DNA of 64,000 nt, taken from a bacterium. GTDB lineage: Bacteria; Chloroflexota; Anaerolineae; Caldilineales; Caldilineaceae. Where the stretch lies: contig WGMT01000047.1 in assembly GCA_016124945.1 (NCBI GenBank), positions 160,636-224,635 on the forward strand. Direction: 5' to 3'. The number at the start of each line of letters is the position of its first letter. Positions within the stretch are counted from its first letter, which is position 1. This document shows positions 59,501-64,000 of the stretch, one piece after another. A program made the position numbers and the translations under genes. The notes below the pieces were generated by a model that was not told the origin of the DNA, made no database searches, and worked only from the letters and a program-made list of their open reading frames with translations.

Positions 59501-59958
59501 TGACGTCATTCTGGTCTAACGATGTACTTTGGGTGCCGCTCACAGCTGCACTAGGCGTTCAACTCTATAAATTTCTCTTGGAATGGGTGCTGCGCCGAGA
59601 CTTTGATCTACGTGTCCTCGCTCGTTCCGGGGGCATGCCCAGCAGCCATTCGGCTATGGTGACAAGCCTGGCGTCGACGATTGGCCTACGCCAAGGTGTA
59701 CACAGTGAAATCTTTGCGCTCTCTGTTGTGTTTGCCTTTATTGTAATGTACGATGCAACCGGGGTCCGTCAAGCAGCGGGCAAACAGGCGAAAGTGCTTA
59801 ATCAGATCCTGCGGGAGCTTTTTTCGGGGCAGCCGGTGAGCGAAGAAGAACTCAAGGAACTCATCGGTCACACCCCAGTCGAGGTATTTGTAGGCGCAGC
59901 TGTGGGGATTATCTACGCCGTTCTCTGGTTCGAACTGCCTTTACTCTTGCGAACGTAA
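59500..59958 (+). CDS. Divergent PAP2-family (DUF212) membrane protein
   Basis: The 152-residue membrane protein belongs to the divergent PAP2/DUF212 group. The acid-phosphatase-like motif is RSGGMPSSHSAMVTSLA, followed by IFALSVVFAFIVMYDATGVR (the second active-site region) and HTPVEVFVGAAVGIIYAVLW with the third. The family is related to phosphatidic acid phosphatases and is widespread in Gram-positive bacteria, cyanobacteria and plants; its substrate is not established. The ribosome-binding region is made of a 15-bp tandem repeat with only a weak ACGAG site. It follows xseB. Confidence 0.9.
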   Translation: MTSFWSNDVLWVPLTAALGVQLYKFLLEWVLRRDFDLRVLARSGGMPSSHSAMVTSLASTIGLRQGVHSEIFALSVVFAFIVMYDATGVRQAAGKQAKVLNQILRELFSGQPVSEEELKELIGHTPVEVFVGAAVGIIYAVLWFELPLLLRT

Positions 59959-60070
59959 ATCTAGAAGGCTATATTTTTATGAGATTTCTTGTATAAATTT
60001 GCCCGCATCGACGCTCTGTGCTAGCATTAAGCTCTATTTTCATGAGATTGTGTATTCGCGGAGGAACTCC

Positions 60071-61411
<1,341 letters not shown>

Positions 61412-61418
61412 GGCACGA

Positions 61419-61514
61419 CGACATAAGTCAGTTCTAGTATTCTGGAAAGTACGGAGAGAGCACACCCATGTGCTCCCTCCGCATTATTTTATCGACTTAT
61501 CTCTGCCGTCGTGG
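61419..61514. repeat. Dispersed 95-bp palindromic element, copy 2
   Basis: The element runs from ACGACATAAGTCAG to GACTTATCTCTGCCGTCGT. Its ends (ACGAC/GTCGT), a subterminal ATAAGTC/GACTTAT pair and a core hairpin (61452-61464 with 61469-61481, 12 of 13 paired) are all symmetric. It starts 8 bp after the radical SAM 4 stop. Copy 1 is at 11541-11636 and a fragment at 57762. Confidence 0.75.
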
Positions 61515-61629
61515 ACTGGCATCGGCTAACCGTTTGGAGAAGAGGACAGAATGAAGTCGGCGTTGCGTTACTGTTAAGTGTAAAGATAGTATATATATCT
61601 GTATAAGTTTATTTATGATCTAAGATTTT

Positions 61630-61658
61630 AAGGCTAGCCTGTTGGCTGGCCTTTTTTT
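61630..61658 (+). terminator. Rho-independent terminator without an obvious gene upstream
   Basis: The stem AAGGCTAGCC / GGCTGGCCTT (one G-U pair in RNA) with loop TGTT is followed by seven T residues. The nearest plus-strand gene ends 219 bp earlier and already has a palindrome behind it. The rest of the 613-bp space 61412-62024 holds AT-rich sequence, the 95-bp element and a 15-bp repeat, with no ORF I believe. Confidence 0.88.
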
Positions 61659-61938
61659 ATGCTGTATAATTTGATCTTGCGTACGGTTAAATTGTTGGTT
61701 TTGTGTAAGTTGCATTTATTGAGTGTATGTAAATTTTTGTCGGTTGTCTCTCCTGGTAGACCCATCACTGCTTCTTCCACTGCCCCGACTTACCAGAGAC
61801 ACTGTGCGCGTCTGCCACTTTGATTTGTACACCCATTGTTCTGCTAATTGATTCGTCCTGTTTCGGCTTTCCCAAAGTCGAATTCTGGTTGTGCTCTGTG
61901 CAGTACGGCCAAGAACTGATTGTGACGGTCAATTTTAT

Positions 61939-61998
61939 TATGCGGCGGATTCATATGCGGCGGATTCATATGCAGCAGATTCATATGCAACGGATGTA
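61939..61998 (+). repeat. Four 15-bp tandem repeats before a secreted-protein gene
   Basis: TATGCGGCGGATTCA occurs perfectly twice (61939-61953, 61954-61968), then as TATGCAGCAGATTCA (61969-61983) and a degraded TATGCAACGGATGTA (61984-61998). The block ends 26 bp before the ATG at 62025, in the leader of that mRNA. Confidence 0.92.
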
Positions 61999-62024
61999 CA
62001 ACTGCATTTCTACAGGAGATCCCT

Positions 62025-64000
62025 ATGCGACGCTTTGTAGCCCTCGTGATTGGTCTACTTGGTCTGGTGTTGTTGGGGCATACAGCCGGCAAGCCTCTGG
62101 TTGATGCCGCAGAGCCCGATTCGACACCCACTGCCCTGCCGGCAGAAGGCAACATCGAGCTCTTCTTGCCCTATGTCGTTCAAAACCAACTCATCAGCGA
62201 AGACCCAGATGAAGGCGGCTTTCTCGTCTTTGGCGCGGGTTTTATCTTAGAATCGCAGTGGGAGAACGACTACACAAAGCTTTCGTATGTCTGGGACATG
62301 CCACACCTACGGGGCGAACGCTACTCGGTCTACGGAACTGATCCCATCCCTGGTGTGGTCGGCGCCGATACCTATGTTTGGGCGTTGAAAGAACTGCTTA
62401 AACGCATGGATATGGGCATCCATCTGCTCGATAATCATGCCGGTTCTCCATACTTCCAGTTCTACAACGTGGCCACCAACGACCCCAAGAATACAGGGGC
62501 CAACGACTCGGAATTCCCGCCCGCATTCAACTTGATCACTTATGCCACCCGCCCCTACGCAGACGGTGTCAACGGCCACTTCTTCCCAGAAGAGAATGGA
62601 CGGCTCAATCCACAACGCACCTGGTATGCCTGGCATGTCAACTGTGACAGCTCCGTCCAGATTCGCAGACCGGGACCCGACCGCTGGATGCCTCACTACG
62701 ATAGCAACTGCGCTGTGATCTACGAGGAGCGCGTCACCAGCGCCGGTGAGTTACAACTGCGCTACGCGCCGGGCGCTTCGGTCTACACCCTCTCTGCCCA
62801 TAGCCCCACCAACATCAACGTCTATCGTGATGACATACTCATCTTCACCGTGGAACGTTCCCTGCGCGAGACGCTCTACGGTAGCAGTGGCGAGTTTCTT
62901 GAAGCTCGCGTGGTCTTCACCATTCTCGATTATGCCGCCAACCTGCGCATTACCGAGACCATGATCACGTATGATGATGTCAACGGCACGCTGGCCGACC
63001 GCACCTACGAGGAAATCCCACTCGACGGCTCCGCACCCACAGCTACAGCGACGCCAATATCCACTGCCACTGCCACTGCCACCAGCACACCCACACCAAT
63101 TCCTACGGGGGTCCTCAGTTTTGCCGCGTCCATCACCTACGGTGACGATGACGTTGAACAGCAGCCCAATGGCAACATGTTCATGAACAGCACAGACCTT
63201 GAACTGTTGCGAGACGTGAACACCCAACTGGTGGGGCTTCGGTTCAACAACGTAGACATACCACCAGGGGCAGAGATTCTCTCTGCCCAGCTCGCCTTCA
63301 CTGTGGACGAGACGCGCAACAGTGATCCTTCTTTGATCACAGTACGAGGTGAGATGGCGACATCTTCGGCGCCATTCTCGACCCAGCCCTTTGACGTGGC
63401 AAATCGCCCACTCACCGCCGCCGCCGTTGACTGGTCACCGCCGCGGTGGACAGCCGCCGGCGTCAGCGGCATCGACCAACAGACGCCCAATCTTGCCGCG
63501 ATTCTCCAAGAGGTGGTCGATCAAGGTGGATGGCAGCCCGGCAATAGCCTTGCCCTGATTCTTTCAGGCACAGGGCGGCGTGTGGCTGAATCGTTTGAGG
63601 GCGGTGGCGAGGCCAACGCGCCAAGGCTTATCGTCCAATACAGGGTACCCGTTCTCGTGCCGACAGCCACGCCTACGCCGACGGAGACGCCGCAGCCCAC
63701 AGAGACTGCTACGTCCACGCCGACGGAGACGCCGCAGCCCACAGAGACTGCTACGTCCACGCCGACGGAGACGTCGCTACCCACAGAGACTGCTACGTCC
63801 ACGCCGACGGAGACGCCGCTACCCACAGAGACTGCTACGTCCACGCCGACGGAGACGTCGCTACCCACAGAGACTGCTACGTCCACGCCGACGGAGACGC
63901 CGCAGCCCACAGAGACTGCTACGTCCACGCCGACGGAGACGTCGCTACCCACAGAGACTGCTACGTCCACGCCGACGGAGACGCCGCAGCCCACAGAGAC
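62025..64000 (+). CDS. Secreted cell-surface protein with Thr/Pro-rich repeats (3' end outside window)
   Basis: The frame is open from ATG 62025 to the right edge: at least 658 codons without a stop. A signal peptide (MRRFVALVIGLLGLVLLGHT) follows an AGGAGA site. The first mature region (to about residue 335) is Trp/Tyr/Asp-rich, with an anchor-like NIELFLPYVVQNQ and two cysteines. After a Thr/Ala/Pro linker, a domain of about 175 residues (about 365-545) follows, with SITYGDDDVEQQPNGNMFM, LVGLRFNNVDIPPGAEILSA and VVDQGGWQPGNSLALILSGT. This resembles the DNRLRE-like carbohydrate-surface domains seen in large secreted proteins. The C-terminal part seen is a TPTETPQPTETATS repeat. It is probably a cell-surface or matrix protein; function unknown. 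Confidence 0.85.
   Translation, partial: MRRFVALVIGLLGLVLLGHTAGKPLVDAAEPDSTPTALPAEGNIELFLPYVVQNQLISEDPDEGGFLVFGAGFILESQWENDYTKLSYVWDMPHLRGERYSVYGTDPIPGVVGADTYVWALKELLKRMDMGIHLLDNHAGSPYFQFYNVATNDPKNTGANDSEFPPAFNLITYATRPYADGVNGHFFPEENGRLNPQRTWYAWHVNCDSSVQIRRPGPDRWMPHYDSNCAVIYEERVTSAGELQLRYAPGASVYTLSAHSPTNINVYRDDILIFTVERSLRETLYGSSGEFLEARVVFTILDYAANLRITETMITYDDVNGTLADRTYEEIPLDGSAPTATATPISTATATATSTPTPIPTGVLSFAASITYGDDDVEQQPNGNMFMNSTDLELLRDVNTQLVGLRFNNVDIPPGAEILSAQLAFTVDETRNSDPSLITVRGEMATSSAPFSTQPFDVANRPLTAAAVDWSPPRWTAAGVSGIDQQTPNLAAILQEVVDQGGWQPGNSLALILSGTGRRVAESFEGGGEANAPRLIVQYRVPVLVPTATPTPTETPQPTETATSTPTETPQPTETATSTPTETSLPTETATSTPTETPLPTETATSTPTETSLPTETATSTPTETPQPTETATSTPTETSLPTETATSTPTETPQPTE
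63675..64000 (+). repeat. 42-bp coding tandem repeat (7.8 units seen)
   Basis: Seven full 42-bp units (63675-63716 to 63927-63968) and a partial eighth reach the window edge. Each starts ACGCCGACGGAGACG and encodes 14 residues, alternating between TPTETPQPTETATS and TPTETSLPTETATS types. Near-identity suggests recent unequal exchange; an assembly gap or collapse at the window edge is possible. Confidence 0.95.

Noticed and set aside
63521..63994. Minus-strand ORF with a Val/Gly/Ser/Asp repeat protein
   Set aside because: It is the antisense reading of the 42-bp coding repeat of the plus-strand secreted protein; its repetitive composition follows from the repeat and there is no ribosome site.
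63675..64000. Regular repeat resembling a CRISPR array
   Set aside because: Units are contiguous 42-mers without spacers, in frame within a coding region, and no cas genes are nearby.

Overview
The window reads as chromosomal DNA of a free-living bacterium, most likely a member of the Chloroflexota (Caldilineae/Anaerolineae-like). This is inferred from the moderately high GC, the gene repertoire (TPR-CHAT proteins, ArsA with an HSP20-like tail, several cobalamin-type radical SAM enzymes, many orphan sugar ABC cassettes, DUF2203, divergent PAP2) and a dense set of intergenic palindromes. No 16S or other phylogenetic marker is present, so the assignment is soft. I see no tRNA, rRNA, CRISPR array, transposase or prophage gene.

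Layout. 0-2.7 kb: the end of a sugar-binding protein gene and a permease in which MalF-like and MalG-like halves are fused. 2.8-5.1 kb: a lipoprotein, a GNAT acetyltransferase and an Asp/Glu-racemase-family protein. 5.1-11.5 kb (minus strand): a tightly overlapping three-gene module of a membrane TPR protein, a lipoprotein and a secreted TPR-CHAT (caspase-like) protein. 11.6-21.8 kb: sugar-acid and sugar metabolism (HpaI-type aldolase, two Gfo/Idh/MocA oxidoreductases, aldo/keto reductase), an ArsA-type ATPase beside a C-terminally anchored membrane protein, a methyltransferase, and an MFS transporter fused to HEAT repeats. 21.9-37.3 kb: a large hybrid histidine kinase, an HDAC-like amidohydrolase, a second sugar ABC cassette (binding protein plus two permeases), an FNT channel, an ALDH7-type dehydrogenase, a HAD phosphatase, an SDR-type protein and a REC-HDOD protein. 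37.5-45.5 kb: a co-directional cluster that looks like cell-wall or peptide salvage (ornithine-cyclodeaminase family, double GNAT, beta-lactamase-fold hydrolase, a 1.1-kaa M14 metallopeptidase, AnmK).

45.6-61.4 kb is the most coherent block. A SufR-like Fe-S regulator behind a consensus sigma-70 promoter is followed by MoaA, an A-type Fe-S carrier, DUF2203, an Nfu scaffold and a rhodanese. Then come four cobalamin-type radical SAM proteins and one SPASM-like radical SAM protein, with a 68-residue protein and a VapBC-like toxin-antitoxin pair among them. My working view is that the Fe-S carriers serve the six radical SAM enzymes and that the radical SAM genes form an undescribed modification pathway. 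The window ends in a secreted protein with a Thr/Pro-rich 42-bp repeat.

The strongest structural signal is between the genes. About fifteen intergenic spaces hold long inverted repeats (20-300 nt, several with perfect arms of 20-39 bp). Their arms are assembled from a few short reiterated words. They usually begin within about 20 nt of a stop codon, and in several cases contain the stop codon itself. A second, 95-bp palindromic element occurs twice plus one fragment, and 15-bp tandem repeats occur at five or six loci.
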